64,000 bases of DNA from Leptospira levettii (lineage in GTDB: Bacteria > Spirochaetota > Leptospiria > Leptospirales > Leptospiraceae), in contig NZ_NPDM01000002.1 of assembly GCF_002812085.1 (NCBI RefSeq), positions 1-64,000 on the forward strand. The letters run 5' to 3'. Shown piece by piece: positions 53,954 through 64,000 of the stretch; position 1 is the first letter of the stretch; each line of letters starts with the position of its first letter. Position numbers and translations under genes: made by a program. The notes under the pieces are model-generated. The model was not told the DNA's origin. It was given only the letters and a program-made list of their open reading frames with translations, and searched no databases.

Positions 53954-55231
53954 CTATTTTATTTCTTTTACTTCCACTTGGAGTTTGCCATCGAATAAAA
54001 AAACTTCCAATGATTCTTTTTCTTTAATTTGTGTGATGGAAGAGATCACTTGTTTGTTTGTATTACGAAGAACCGAAAATCCTCTTTTGAGTGTACCTAA
54101 TGGAGAAAAGTGATCTAATCGTTGTTCTGCGAGTTTGTATTTTGTTTTGACTCTTTCTAGATGGGATTTCCAAGTTTGTTGGAAAGAATCAAATTTTTGG
54201 AATTCACTTTGTTTTTTGACAAGGTAGTTTTTACCTAGTAGAGAAATTTTGGTTAATAATTCATCCAAATGATTTTGCCTAGGTTCTAACACCGCTTTTG
54301 GGTTTTGGAAAACCACTCTACTTGTTACACCTGACCACTTTTCTTTTCCGATCCTTATAACACCTGTCAGAGCGGAACGTAATCGGTCTTCCATTTCATC
54401 CAAACGGATGAGAGTATCAGACACATTGGGTATTGCTAATTTTGCAGCTGCAGTAGGAGTAGGTGTCGTTGCATCTGCTGCTAAATCCGTAAGAACTCGG
54501 TCAATTTCGTGTCCTACCGCAGAAATAATGGGAATCCGTGAATGGTAATACGCCATCACAACTGCTTCTTGGTTAAATGCCATTAAGTCCTCAAAGGATC
54601 CTCCACCACGCCCTGCAATGATCACATCTACTTCCCATTTTGGATCATTAATTTCTTTAATGGCTTCAATGATTGAATTTTCTGCACCATCTCCTTGGAC
54701 AAGGCATGGAGATACTAAAATTTGAATGGAAGGATTGAGGTCTGTTGCAATGCGTATGATGTCTTCTACAGCAGCTCCCTTAGGTGAGGTAACAATTCCC
54801 AATCGTTTTGGAAATTTAGGTAACGGTCGTTTGTGGGAAACGTCAAATATCCCTTTTTCTGCTAACAATTTTTTTAATTTTTCGATTTTAAGGAGGATAT
54901 CACCTTCCCCAAGTTCTTCAATTTTTTGGACCGTGATGCTATAATAACCACCTGGTTCATAAACAGAAACAGAACCATATACTAAGATTTCCATTCCGTT
55001 TCGTAAGGGAGTTCCTTTATAGTTTTTGGCTTGGAAGGAAAAAAACGCACATTTAATCACACTTGTTGTATCTTTTAAGGAAAAATACATATGACCGGAA
55101 CTATTGGTTTGGCTGAAATTGGAAATTTCTCCTCGAATCCAAAAGTTCTTAAATTCAGGAGAGTCTTGTAATTTCGCCTTGATACGGCGATTGACTTCAC
55201 TGACTGAAAGGGAAGAATCAGCTGTTTCCAT
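53954..55231 (-). CDS. xseA: Exodeoxyribonuclease VII large subunit
   Basis: 425 residues. The N-terminal OB-fold (about 1-105, with W-I-R-G-E-I-S-N-F) is followed by the catalytic domain with G-R-G-G-G-S-F-E-D-L and H-E-I-D, and a coiled-coil C-terminus. It degrades single-stranded DNA in both directions together with XseB. The start abuts the AI-2E gene stop by 0 nt. Confidence 0.95.
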   Translation of the reverse strand: METADSSLSVSEVNRRIKAKLQDSPEFKNFWIRGEISNFSQTNSSGHMYFSLKDTTSVIKCAFFSFQAKNYKGTPLRNGMEILVYGSVSVYEPGGYYSITVQKIEELGEGDILLKIEKLKKLLAEKGIFDVSHKRPLPKFPKRLGIVTSPKGAAVEDIIRIATDLNPSIQILVSPCLVQGDGAENSIIEAIKEINDPKWEVDVIIAGRGGGSFEDLMAFNQEAVVMAYYHSRIPIISAVGHEIDRVLTDLAADATTPTPTAAAKLAIPNVSDTLIRLDEMEDRLRSALTGVIRIGKEKWSGVTSRVVFQNPKAVLEPRQNHLDELLTKISLLGKNYLVKKQSEFQKFDSFQQTWKSHLERVKTKYKLAEQRLDHFSPLGTLKRGFSVLRNTNKQVISSITQIKEKESLEVFLFDGKLQVEVKEIK

Positions 55232-56341
55232 TTACGTTGTTTGGAATCGAGTTTCTCGAAATATTTTCCAAAAATCCCATAAGATGATTACGAGAGTTAA
55301 TGCCATTGGCCCAATGATGATTCCTGCAACACCAAACTCTTGTAAACCGCCAATAAGGGAAAGGAAAATTAAAAATGGGTGAGTTTTGAGTTTTTTATCA
55401 AGGAGTTTTGGTTTTACAAAGTTTTCTAAAATGAGATAACTTGCCCCACCTGCAATCATAAAAAGTACACTACCTGTCCAATTTTCTTGGACAAGTCCAA
55501 TATAAAGTCCAATGGGAAACCAAACCACGGATGTACCAACGACAGGTATGAGAGAAAAAATAGTAGCGATACTGGAAAGTAAAAACTTGTTTGATACAGA
55601 TGTAAAAAGTAAAAGAATATAAATCAATGCACCTTGTAAAAGTGAGATGAATAAATTCCCCATCATAACTGTTCGTATGGCTTCTTCGATCCTACGTCCA
55701 AGCCTTTCTTCTATTTCTGTGGGGAAAGGTAAAAGTAAAAACAACCCATGTTCCATTCGGCTTCCTTCTTTGTAGAGAAAGAAGAGTAAGATGAATGTAA
55801 AAAATCCGTTAAAGATGATGGCTCCAGGAACCTCAAATGACCCAAGTAAAAAACCAGAAGAATTTTTTAATAAACTATAAATGGAATCTAAATTGAGAAT
55901 GTCCATGTGTTGTCCCACGTATTCGCGGTAAAGAATCGGAAGTTTGATCCAAAAAAATTCATTCTCGGTAAAAAAGTCTGTCAACATCGGACTATTGAGT
56001 AAAAGCGAAACAACCGATTCTTCTGTGAGTTGGTTTCTTACATAACTGACTAAATTTAAAGATTCACGGATGAGCGTTGATACGATTAAATAAGAAGGAA
56101 TAAACACACAAGCGAGCATCAGAATGACCATGATATAGGGAGATAGGCCATGAAATTTAACACCCAATACATTCTTTAATCGTTTGTGAAGTTTTCTTGT
56201 GGTTAAATAAAACAATAAGGCTAAAAAACTGGACCATAAAAATGGTTTGAATACAAAAAACAACGTAAAACAGGTAGCGAGAAAAATCCCTGCTAACAGA
56301 ATGTAGACGATCGTTTCGTTTTTATTTTTGATCCAATTCAT
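55232..56341 (-). CDS. AI-2E family transporter
   Basis: 369 residues, about 8 helices. The AI-2E (PF01594) layout shows F-V-F-K-P-F-L-W at the start, a variable central loop, and G-A-L-I-Y-I-L-L-L, F-S-L-I-P-V-V-G-T-S-V-V-W-F-P near the end. Members export autoinducer-2 or exchange sodium and protons; the specific role cannot be read. It lies between a lipoprotein (2 nt) and xseA. Confidence 0.9.
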   Translation of the reverse strand: MNWIKNKNETIVYILLAGIFLATCFTLFFVFKPFLWSSFLALLFYLTTRKLHKRLKNVLGVKFHGLSPYIMVILMLACVFIPSYLIVSTLIRESLNLVSYVRNQLTEESVVSLLLNSPMLTDFFTENEFFWIKLPILYREYVGQHMDILNLDSIYSLLKNSSGFLLGSFEVPGAIIFNGFFTFILLFFLYKEGSRMEHGLFLLLPFPTEIEERLGRRIEEAIRTVMMGNLFISLLQGALIYILLLFTSVSNKFLLSSIATIFSLIPVVGTSVVWFPIGLYIGLVQENWTGSVLFMIAGGASYLILENFVKPKLLDKKLKTHPFLIFLSLIGGLQEFGVAGIIIGPMALTLVIILWDFWKIFRETRFQTT

Positions 56342-56343
56342 GA

Positions 56344-56784
56344 TTAATAGGTAGAGTGTTTTTTAAAGTAAAAACGAATTTGGTTGTTTGATTCATTTTT
56401 AGTTAGATAAATCGATAATGATTTTTTAATAAACCCTTCCAAAAGATAGGAAACTTCTGTTTCATTCACATTTTTTTCGATGAGTTTCCAATCACCTTGG
56501 TTCACTCGGTAATCAATCCGTTTTTGGATTTCTTCCCATGACTCGGGAGTTTCCAACAGTAAAAAAGCTTCTTTTGTATGGATGTGACTGGTTTTGAATT
56601 CACTTGATTGAAGGAAGGTAGATTTTTCTGGAAAAAAAGACTGTGGGAAAGCGGGGGGTGGGTTTGTAGGGAATTTTGTCACGATGATTTGGTCAAACCG
56701 GTAGGTCTCCGTTTGTTTGTTCGGAGTACATTGCCAAAACACAAGGAGTGAAAAGAGAAAAAATCGAAGCATTAGGGAAAGCAA
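56344..56784 (-). CDS. Small lipoprotein
   Basis: 146 residues. The signal ends in V-F-W-Q-C (about 19), a spirochetal lipobox. The mature part has an S-W-E-E-I-Q-K-R-I-D-Y-R segment and beta-like strands toward the C-terminus. No family recognised. It is first in the run lipoprotein, AI-2E, xseA, xseB. Confidence 0.7.
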   Translation of the reverse strand: MLSLMLRFFLFSLLVFWQCTPNKQTETYRFDQIIVTKFPTNPPPAFPQSFFPEKSTFLQSSEFKTSHIHTKEAFLLLETPESWEEIQKRIDYRVNQGDWKLIEKNVNETEVSYLLEGFIKKSLSIYLTKNESNNQIRFYFKKHSTY

Positions 56785-56892
56785 ATGTCCTAGTATTGAT
56801 TCCTTCCATTCATTTTTTAAAATCTTTGTTGCCTATCCCAAGAAAGGTTTATCCTTCTTCTTGTGTTAGAATCCATCCCGTTCGAAGCCATA

Positions 56893-57504
56893 ATGAAAGA
56901 AATTCTCGAATTACCACCACTATTCCTTTGGGGTTTTTTCTGTTTTTCGAACTTTCTGGAGAATATTTTCCCACCCTGGCCGGGTGATACAATCACAGTC
57001 TTTTCGGGTTTTATATCCTCTGCACCCAACTCTCCAGTCTCCTTTGTTTCCGTTGTCATCGCAACGTTTTTAGGGAATCTTTTTGGGGGCCTCGTGATGT
57101 ATTATTTTGGGGAATCGTTTTTGAAATTTCTGAAACGAACAAGGATCCCTTTTTTATCCAACCTATACCATGAAGAAAGTTTGCATAAGACTTTGGTATG
57201 GTTTCGAAAATACGAAAATGTAGTGGTTTTACTTTCAAGGTTTTCAGCAGGGATTCGTTTTTTTGTTTCGATCGTCGCAGGAATGTCCAAAATGAACATC
57301 ATTAAATTTGTAATCCTCTATTCTGTTGCCGTTTCGTTATGGTGTGGGTTACTTTTATTCGGTGGAAGTTTCCTCGGTTCGAATTGGAACCAAATCATTG
57401 TTATACTATCATTCTACAATCGAACGATTCTTGCTATCCTTCTCGTTATTTTTTTATACTTCCTTTACCAAATGTTTGGGAAATCAAATACGAAGTTGAC
57501 ATGA
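56893..57504 (+). CDS. DedA-family membrane protein
   Basis: 203 residues from ATG 56893; a GTG at 56863 is in frame and cannot be ruled out. The DedA pattern is clear: E-N-I-F-P-P-W-P-G-D-T near the start, G-N-L-F-G-G-L-V-M-Y-Y-F-G, and F-S-A-G-I-R-F-F-V-S-I-V-A-G-M. The family flips lipid carriers in the inner membrane. It lies 10 nt upstream of the phosphatase/TPR gene and is co-oriented with it. Confidence 0.85.
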   Translation: MKEILELPPLFLWGFFCFSNFLENIFPPWPGDTITVFSGFISSAPNSPVSFVSVVIATFLGNLFGGLVMYYFGESFLKFLKRTRIPFLSNLYHEESLHKTLVWFRKYENVVVLLSRFSAGIRFFVSIVAGMSKMNIIKFVILYSVAVSLWCGLLLFGGSFLGSNWNQIIVILSFYNRTILAILLVIFLYFLYQMFGKSNTKLT

Positions 57505-57513
57505 TTTGGATAT

Positions 57514-60500
57514 ATGTTAGGGTTTTCATCCATGGATTCTTGGGGAAACATAGCGTTTGATTTTTATACTTTCGGCTCTCTCGTCGGAGTGATCTTTACT
57601 TTTTACAATGCACAATTATTTCTAACGGTCAAAGAGAAATCAGAAGCCACCTACAACTTAGGAATGGGAACACTTTGGCTGGGTTTATTTCATTTCGGAT
57701 ACTTGATCAACTTTTCCTTTATGGGCCCAGCATCAGCCTATATGCGATGGTTTGTGATCATAGGTGCGATGGCTGGTTCTGTTTATCTCACTGGATTTTT
57801 CTTAAGTTATCCTGAAATTTATTTCCCAAGGCTTAAAAAAGCAATTTTTTGGATCTTAAGTAGTGTGGTTGTACTTGTGACTGCATTTTTTGTGTACATC
57901 AGTTTGTCAGCTGGTAGATTGTTTTTTTTCAGTGGCCATTATTGGGATTTCCCAGTTCCTATTTTTTATAAAGCATATGCAGTTATCGTTTTAGTCTTTT
58001 TTGTTTCCTTTACCATTGTCGCCATCCTGCAATTATTCAAAATGCCAAAAGAATCAAAGTTCACTTTGATTAGCATTCTGATCTCCTTCGTCCTCATTAC
58101 AATGATTCCTGGTTTTTTGAATGTGTTGTCAAGAGATGGGGCGATTGGAAGGGGTTTGTATCAAACGATTACTGACCTTGTTTTGGTTGTTGGTTTATTT
58201 GTTGCCAATGTTGTTTATATCAATAATACAAAAGACAAAACAACTATTTTATCAAGAATCATCGGTATTTCGTTAGCTTCGTTTTTATTGATATTACAAC
58301 TTGTTGCTTATTCTGTGATCCAACAAACAGAATCTAACTATGATTTGGTGCATACTGCAAGGGCAAAAAATTATATTGCGGGATTGGAAACTGACCAAGT
58401 TCCAAGTTTCCATTATTCCTATGATATCCAAAACAGATCTTTTGTCACACACAAAGGATTAGAAGAAACCAAAGTGGAACCAAACGGATATGAAGCTGAG
58501 TTTTACAATGTGTGGGCCTTGGAGATGATCTTATCTTTGGAGAAAAGTGAAAATTGGAAATCAAAAGTAAATGAATTATTACTCCGATTGCCAGAAACCA
58601 GTAAAGGTTATTCGAATGAAATCAAACGATTGCTAAAAGAGGATAGAATCTCCTCTCCCAAAGAATTAATTTCAGAAATTGAATCTGAAAAACGTAAAAT
58701 TTTATACACACGTAATAAACTGAGAGAAATTCCTGTTTCCAATTTTACAGAAAAAGCATCTGGTCTTGTCAAAAACGAAGAGGGGGCACTCTCTGGATTT
58801 TACGCCGAGGCAAGGAAAATTCTCACTTCTGATCGATCAGAAGAATTAAAATCCAAGACTTTAGACCAAATGTTTTCACCCATGCCTAACCATGGCGAAA
58901 GAAACTATCGTGGCCAAGTGAAGTTTGATACAAAAACCCCCGATTTTTCATTTTATGTAAGTTACCTGATCGTTGATAAAAAAAATGAAATCGTTCATGA
59001 GGTTGGTTATCCCTACACAGATTACAGAAGTTTCCAACACGAAGTGACTTTGCCTTGGATCATCGGATTACTTGCTCTTGCCGTACTTGTGATTTTGGGA
59101 TATCGATTGTTTTTTCTCATCGCCCTCATTCGACCAGTGGAACAAATCATTGAAGGATTAACGGAGGTTAACTCTGGAAATTTGGAATACCGGTTAACGG
59201 TGCATGTTGAAGATGATATCGGATTTATGGCGAGGTCGTTTAACCGGATGGTGCGTTCGATCCAAGCTGCTCGTAAAAAATTGCAACAGTATGCGGAACA
59301 GCTGGAAGAAAAAGTACAAGAACGCACAAGAGAATTAGAAAATACACTAAAGGAAGTTCAATCCTTAAAACACCAACAGGATGGAGACTATTTTCTAACT
59401 TCTCTCTTATTACAACCATTTCATACCAATCATGCAAAACACCAAAATGTACGTGTGGACTTTTTATTAGAACAAAAGAAAAAATTCACATTCAAACAAT
59501 ATGAAAAGGAGATTGGTGGTGACCTCAATATTGCCAATCAGATCGTACTCAACAATCGTTCTTACACGGTATTTTTAAATGCAGATGCGATGGGTAAATC
59601 GATGCAAGGTGCTGGTGGAGCCCTTGTCCTAGGTTCTGTTTTTGAATCCATTATCACAAGAACCCAACTTTTAAGTGAAGCCAGAAATACGTATCCAGAA
59701 CGTTGGATCAAAAATACATTTTTAGAACTTCATAAGATTTTTGAAGGATTTGACGGTTCAATGCTTGTGTCACTTGTGTTAGGTGTTGTGGACAATGAAA
59801 CAGGATTACTATATTTTATCAATGCCGAACACCCATGGATTGTTTTGTATAGAGATGGAATCGCCAGTTTTATCGAAAACGAATTGATGTTCCGAAAATT
59901 GGGAACATCAGGTGTCCAAGGGAATTTATACATCAAAACATTCCAATTGGAAGCGGGTGATATCTTGATTGCTGGTTCGGATGGACGTGATGATTTATTA
60001 ATTTCGCATACGGAAGATGGAAAACGTGTCATCAATGAAGATGAAAAACTATTTCTTAAGATGGTAGAAGCGGGAAAAGGGGAACTTGATTTAATTTATG
60101 ATGAAATGGCGAAATTTGGAGCTTTGACTGACGACTTATCGATGTTACGTGTTTCTTTCATTGAAGAAAAAGAACGTTATAAAATTGAAAAAGATAAATT
60201 AAAAGAAATCCAATCATTACTTGCAAAAGCCAAAGAAGCAAGTGATTCTTCAGATTTGCAGGAAGCGGTTACCTATTTAGAAAAAGCACATTCCTTAGAG
60301 GAAAACATTCCAGAAATTAAAAAGAAGTTCATTCAGTTGTATTTGAGACTAAAAGACTATGGGAATGCTAAAAAAATGGCTAAAGACTATAGTTTACTTC
60401 GGCCAATGGACACAGAGATCATGTACATCACTGCATTTTGTGCAAGGAAAGTAGCAGATATCAAAACTGCCATTGATTTTGGAGAAAGGGTGCGACTCCG

Positions 60501-60681
60501 TGATCCAAATCATGTCAAAAACCTAATCAATTTGGGACAAACCTACTTAGCCGATAAAAATTATGGGAGAGCTGAAAATATACTGAGTTCTGCTCTCGAA
60601 CTTGATCCTGAAAATCCAAGTTTGGTTCGGCTCATTGAACACATTCGGAAAAAACAATTAAAACAAGAAGAAACCCATTAG
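57514..60681 (+). CDS. 7TM/HAMP/SpoIIE-phosphatase sensor with C-terminal TPR
   Basis: 1055 residues. The N-terminal 230 residues have seven hydrophobic segments (7TM sensor-like). An eighth segment (about 250-268) leads to a periplasmic region (about 270-505), a further helix (about 508-530), a HAMP domain (about 530-585, P-V-E-Q-I-I-E-G) and a coiled coil. The SpoIIE/PP2C domain has A-D-A-M-G-K-S (D691), G-S-D-G (D823) and T-D-D-L (D873-D874), the metal-binding aspartates. The end (about 900-1050) is TPR-like. It should dephosphorylate a partner-switch protein in response to an external signal. Confidence 0.85.
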   Translation: MLGFSSMDSWGNIAFDFYTFGSLVGVIFTFYNAQLFLTVKEKSEATYNLGMGTLWLGLFHFGYLINFSFMGPASAYMRWFVIIGAMAGSVYLTGFFLSYPEIYFPRLKKAIFWILSSVVVLVTAFFVYISLSAGRLFFFSGHYWDFPVPIFYKAYAVIVLVFFVSFTIVAILQLFKMPKESKFTLISILISFVLITMIPGFLNVLSRDGAIGRGLYQTITDLVLVVGLFVANVVYINNTKDKTTILSRIIGISLASFLLILQLVAYSVIQQTESNYDLVHTARAKNYIAGLETDQVPSFHYSYDIQNRSFVTHKGLEETKVEPNGYEAEFYNVWALEMILSLEKSENWKSKVNELLLRLPETSKGYSNEIKRLLKEDRISSPKELISEIESEKRKILYTRNKLREIPVSNFTEKASGLVKNEEGALSGFYAEARKILTSDRSEELKSKTLDQMFSPMPNHGERNYRGQVKFDTKTPDFSFYVSYLIVDKKNEIVHEVGYPYTDYRSFQHEVTLPWIIGLLALAVLVILGYRLFFLIALIRPVEQIIEGLTEVNSGNLEYRLTVHVEDDIGFMARSFNRMVRSIQAARKKLQQYAEQLEEKVQERTRELENTLKEVQSLKHQQDGDYFLTSLLLQPFHTNHAKHQNVRVDFLLEQKKKFTFKQYEKEIGGDLNIANQIVLNNRSYTVFLNADAMGKSMQGAGGALVLGSVFESIITRTQLLSEARNTYPERWIKNTFLELHKIFEGFDGSMLVSLVLGVVDNETGLLYFINAEHPWIVLYRDGIASFIENELMFRKLGTSGVQGNLYIKTFQLEAGDILIAGSDGRDDLLISHTEDGKRVINEDEKLFLKMVEAGKGELDLIYDEMAKFGALTDDLSMLRVSFIEEKERYKIEKDKLKEIQSLLAKAKEASDSSDLQEAVTYLEKAHSLEENIPEIKKKFIQLYLRLKDYGNAKKMAKDYSLLRPMDTEIMYITAFCARKVADIKTAIDFGERVRLRDPNHVKNLINLGQTYLADKNYGRAENILSSALELDPENPSLVRLIEHIRKKQLKQEETH

Positions 60682-60696
60682 AGTCTAATCATTTGA

Positions 60697-61860
60697 GTGG
60701 ATGAAACAATTAAGATAGGAATATCCCATAGTTTTTTTGAGTTCAAAAAGGAAGAGTGGAACGAACTGGTTCCTAGTGATTCTCTCTTCCAAGAATTTGA
60801 ATTTTTGTCTGGATTGGAAGAAACAGGGTGCATTGGGAAATCAGATTGGAAACCGGTTATTGTTTCTGCCAGGTTAGAAGGAAAACTTCTGGGTCTTATC
60901 CCCAGTTATTTACGGAAAGATTCCTATGGGGAATATATCTTTGATTTCCAATGGGCGAATGCCTTCCATAGGGCGGGTATACCTTACTACCCGAAACTCA
61001 CAGTCGCTGTTCCCTTCACTCCCGTAACAGGATCTAGGATTTTATTCCATCCAAATTTGACCGAAACAGAAAAAGATTCGTTAGGCCAGAATCTCTTATT
61101 GGCTTTAAAAGAATTTGGAGAGAGTGAAGGTGTTTCTTCGATTCACATTTTATTTTGTAAGGACAAAGAACAAACAGTTTCTCAGAACACTGGGTTTCAC
61201 CCCCGTTTGTCCCACCAATACCATTGGTTCAATCGTGGGTTTTCAAATTTTGAAGAATTTTTGTCTACCTTGGTCAAGGAGAGGCGTAAGTCCATTCGCA
61301 GTGAACGTAAGAAAATATTAGAAACAGGACTACAAATCCAAACACTCACTGGGGAACTCATTCAGGAAGAACATGCAAATCTTTTTTATGAATTTTATCA
61401 GGACACCCACACTAAAAAATGGGGGCAGGCTTACTTAAACCGAAAGTTCTTTTTAAAGATGGTGGAATCCTTCCGCCATAGATTACTCCTTGTCCTTGCT
61501 TCTAAACCAAATGGAGATCCAGTCGGTGGTACTTGGAATTTATACCGAGATGGATTTTTGTATGGAAGGTATTGGGGGGCATTGGAACACATTCCCAATT
61601 TACATTTTGAATGTTGTTATTACCGATTGATCGATTATGCAATTGAACACAAAATGGAAAGAGTTGAAGCAGGGGCCCAAGGGGAACATAAATTCCTGAG
61701 AGGGTATGAAACAGTTCCCATGTACAGTTCTCATTTTATATACAATGAACAAGGTAGAAGTGCCATAGAATCCTATTTAGAAAAAGAGATCAAAATGGAA
61801 AGGGAGAATATTGAAGCATATAATGCACATTCACCTATCAAAGCCTTGAGGGAGGGGTAA
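60697..61860 (+). CDS. FemAB/DUF482-type acyltransferase
   Basis: 387 residues from GTG 60697. Core motifs of PF04339: F-Q-W-A-N-A-F-H-R-A-G, R-R-K-S-I-R-S-E-R-K-K, G-G-T-W-N-L-Y, Y-G-R-Y-W-G, and G-A-Q-G-E-H-K-F-L-R-G-Y. The fold is a double GNAT as in FemX. Substrate unknown. It overlaps clpS by 1 nt (TAATG), so it is in the clpSA operon. Confidence 0.85.
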   Translation: MDETIKIGISHSFFEFKKEEWNELVPSDSLFQEFEFLSGLEETGCIGKSDWKPVIVSARLEGKLLGLIPSYLRKDSYGEYIFDFQWANAFHRAGIPYYPKLTVAVPFTPVTGSRILFHPNLTETEKDSLGQNLLLALKEFGESEGVSSIHILFCKDKEQTVSQNTGFHPRLSHQYHWFNRGFSNFEEFLSTLVKERRKSIRSERKKILETGLQIQTLTGELIQEEHANLFYEFYQDTHTKKWGQAYLNRKFFLKMVESFRHRLLLVLASKPNGDPVGGTWNLYRDGFLYGRYWGALEHIPNLHFECCYYRLIDYAIEHKMERVEAGAQGEHKFLRGYETVPMYSSHFIYNEQGRSAIESYLEKEIKMERENIEAYNAHSPIKALREG

Positions 61861-62195
61861 TGTCTGAAACCAAAAGAAAGTCATATACCGATTTTAACGT
61901 CGAATTACTTGAAAAAGAAAAACAGAAAAAACATTTCAAAAAACCAAATCGATTTAAAGTGATTTTAATCAACGATGATTATACACCTCAAGAATTTGTT
62001 GTCTATGTTTTAGCAGTTGTTTTTCGGAAATCAATGGAAGAGTCACGACAAATTATGTGGAAGGCACATACAGAAGGGTCTGCTGTTTGTGGGGTGTATT
62101 CATTAGACATTGCACGCACAAAAGTAGAGGAAGTACATAAGTTAGCTGATGAGGCTGGTCACCCCTTACAATGCCAATTGGCAAAAGAGGAATAA
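61860..62195 (+). CDS. clpS: ClpS protease adaptor
   Basis: 111 residues. [10 protein letters not shown] at about 38-47 and H-T-E-G-S-A-V-C-G at 63-72 of the fold form the N-degron pocket. It delivers N-end-rule substrates to ClpAP. ATG overlaps the preceding stop; clpA starts 2 nt after its stop. Confidence 0.95.
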   Translation: MSETKRKSYTDFNVELLEKEKQKKHFKKPNRFKVILINDDYTPQEFVVYVLAVVFRKSMEESRQIMWKAHTEGSAVCGVYSLDIARTKVEEVHKLADEAGHPLQCQLAKEE

Positions 62196-62197
62196 AT

Positions 62198-64000
62198 ATG
62201 AATTTTTCAATAGATTTAGAAAAAACCTTAGAACTGGCGCAAAAAGAAGCGACCAAATACCATCATGAATTTGTAACACTGGAACATTTATTATACGGCC
62301 TTACCTATAACGAAAAAACAAAAGATGTACTAGTAAATGTGGGTTGTGATTTGGATTTACTTCGTAAGGAGTTACTTGCGTACTTTGAGGAGGATTTATC
62401 TTCCATATCCGTACCGAATTTAAAAATCCAACCAAAATATACGGTAGGTGTGCAGTTTGTAATTCAATTTGCTGCCTTTCATGTTCAGAATTCTGGAAAA
62501 GAAGAAGTGGATGGAAATAATGTTTTAGTTGCTCTTTTTCGGGAAGAAGATAGCCAAGCTTGTTATTTATTAGCAAAACAAGACATCAAACGATTGGATG
62601 TGATCAAATACATCTCCCATGGATTGAAAAAAGAAAACGATTCAAATGAACCAGAAGAATCCTATGAAGAGGAATCCTTAGAGGAAGAAACCGAAGGTAA
62701 ATCCAAACAGTCTGCATTGGAAAAATTCTGTGTGAATTTGACCGAAAAAGCAAAATCAGGAACATTAGACCCTTGTATTGGAAGGGAAACGGAAATCCAA
62801 AGGACAATCCACATCCTTTCTAGACGAAGGAAAAACAATCCTATTTTTGTGGGAGAAGCTGGAGTTGGTAAAACATCGATTGTGGAAGGCCTTGCGGAAA
62901 GAGTTGTCCAAGGAAAAGTTCCTAAAAGTTTATTGGGATTGGAAATTTATTCTTTGGATATGGGACTTGTCATGGCTGGAACCAAATTTAGAGGTGAGTT
63001 TGAAGAAAGGCTAAAAGCAATTTTACAAGAGTTAGTGGGAAAACCTGAAAAGGTCATTTTTATAGATGAAATCCATACCATCGTTGGGGCAGGAGCGGTG
63101 TCTGGTGGGAGTCTTGATGCATCAAATTTAATGAAACCAGCCCTAGCCAATGGTGAACTTAAGTGTATTGGAACCACTACTTATAAAGAATACAAATCCA
63201 TTTTTGAAAAAGACCATGCCTTATCACGCAGATTTCAAAAAATTGAAGTGGTTGAACCTTCCAGAGAGGACGCCATACAGATATTAAACGGTCTTAAGCC
63301 GAAATATGAATCCTTTCATGGTGTCCACTATAGCCAAAAAGCCATTGAAGCATGTGTGGATTTATCTACCTTACACCTTCGGGATCGATTTTTACCAGAC
63401 AAAGCCATCGACCTTCTCGATGAAGCAGGTGCCTTTGTCAAGTTACGAGACGAAAACAAAGAAAAATCAAAAAAGACTGTTGGTATTTTCGAAATTGAAT
63501 CCTTGGTATCCAAAATCGCAAAGATCCCAGAAAAAACAGTCAAAGCTGATGACAAAAAGAAATTAGAATCCTTGGATTCCGAAATCAAAACCATTGTTTT
63601 TGGACAGGACCATGCCATCGATCAAATTGTGGATGCCATTCATTATTCACGTTCGGGACTTGGGGATGAAGGAAAACCAATTGGTAGTTTTTTATTTGTA
63701 GGTCCTACAGGTGTTGGTAAAACAGAAGTAGCAAAAACACTCGCAGATAAAATGGGAATTCAATTTCTCCGTTTTGATATGAGTGAGTATATGGAAAAAC
63801 ATTCTGTATCACGACTTATCGGTAGCCCTCCCGGTTATGTGGGTTATGACCAAGGAGGTCAACTCACGGATGCGATTACCAAAACACCCCATTGTGTGCT
63901 TCTCTTTGATGAAATTGAAAAAGCCCATGAGGATATTTATAACATCCTTTTACAAGTGATGGACCATGCTACTTTAACAGATAGTACAGGGAAAAAAGCA
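62198..64000 (+). CDS. clpA: ClpA AAA+ unfoldase, 3' end outside window
   Basis: 601 codons visible and open to the window edge. The N-terminal domain (about 1-145) is the ClpS-binding repeat ([21 protein letters not shown]). A charged linker follows (about 145-170). AAA-1: Walker A G-E-A-G-V-G-K-T at 219-226, Walker B D290-E291. AAA-2: Walker A G-P-T-G-V-G-K-T at 502-509, Walker B D571-E572. No ClpB-type middle coiled coil. It unfolds substrates for ClpP; coupled to clpS. Confidence 0.95.
   Translation, partial: MNFSIDLEKTLELAQKEATKYHHEFVTLEHLLYGLTYNEKTKDVLVNVGCDLDLLRKELLAYFEEDLSSISVPNLKIQPKYTVGVQFVIQFAAFHVQNSGKEEVDGNNVLVALFREEDSQACYLLAKQDIKRLDVIKYISHGLKKENDSNEPEESYEEESLEEETEGKSKQSALEKFCVNLTEKAKSGTLDPCIGRETEIQRTIHILSRRRKNNPIFVGEAGVGKTSIVEGLAERVVQGKVPKSLLGLEIYSLDMGLVMAGTKFRGEFEERLKAILQELVGKPEKVIFIDEIHTIVGAGAVSGGSLDASNLMKPALANGELKCIGTTTYKEYKSIFEKDHALSRRFQKIEVVEPSREDAIQILNGLKPKYESFHGVHYSQKAIEACVDLSTLHLRDRFLPDKAIDLLDEAGAFVKLRDENKEKSKKTVGIFEIESLVSKIAKIPEKTVKADDKKKLESLDSEIKTIVFGQDHAIDQIVDAIHYSRSGLGDEGKPIGSFLFVGPTGVGKTEVAKTLADKMGIQFLRFDMSEYMEKHSVSRLIGSPPGYVGYDQGGQLTDAITKTPHCVLLFDEIEKAHEDIYNILLQVMDHATLTDSTGKKA

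Overview
The window reads as Leptospira chromosome, probably from the saprophytic (L. biflexa-like) part of the genus. The genus call rests on an A+T-rich spirochete gene set: periplasmic-type flagellin FlaB, LpxC, a cyclic-nucleotide-gated K+ channel of the SthK/LliK kind, several exported lipoproteins with loose spirochetal lipoboxes ending in S-C or Q-C, an RRM protein and a SpoIIE-type phosphatase. Species is inference. No rRNA or tRNA gene was found.

The left third (1 to about 22.8 kb) is accessory. It opens with a truncated PD-(D/E)XK protein (2-772). A minus-strand restriction/defence block follows (818-8389): hsdM, hsdS, a membrane-anchored HerA-type ATPase, an unrecognised protein and a GIY-YIG/DUF4357 nuclease. 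No hsdR lies in the window. Next come two lipoproteins and a WG-repeat protein (8.6-11.5 kb). A run of five minus-strand genes follows (12.0-15.6 kb); one carries a PD-(D/E)XK-like D...ExQ nuclease domain and one a zinc-ribbon N-terminus. Then come a two-helix membrane protein whose frame is interrupted by one in-frame TGA, and an overlapping HNH nuclease/unknown pair. A decaying head-to-tail array of IS1595/ISXO2-type elements closes the region (about 18.2-21.3 kb, with a relic at 22.1-22.4 kb), with two small cysteine-rich exported proteins nearby.

From about 23 kb on the DNA looks like ordinary core chromosome. 23-31 kb holds an alpha/beta hydrolase, a DUF1499 protein, a flavin oxidoreductase, a methyltransferase, an APC permease and a REC-EAL regulator. 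31-44.5 kb holds an RRM protein, PepN, an acyl-CoA synthetase, a YopX/TPR pair, an orphan ParA, the K+ channel, YbaB, an OmpA-type lipoprotein, flagellin, a cobalamin adenosyltransferase and a POT peptide transporter.

44.5-51.2 kb is a minus-strand envelope cluster: an aromatic-repeat exported protein, then MlaE, MlaF and MlaD (lipid transport), LpxC (lipid A synthesis) and enzyme I of a PTS. A hairpin covers the LpxC ribosome-binding site. 51-57 kb holds Ddl, a sodium:solute symporter, exonuclease VII (XseA/XseB), an AI-2E permease, a small lipoprotein and a DedA protein. The window ends with a plus-strand run: a SpoIIE phosphatase/TPR sensor, a DUF482 acyltransferase, ClpS and the first 601 codons of ClpA.

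The best candidates for undescribed biology are the five-gene nuclease cluster at 12.0-15.6 kb with its matching hairpins, the HerA-containing type I locus, the interrupted membrane-protein gene, and the LpxC leader hairpin.
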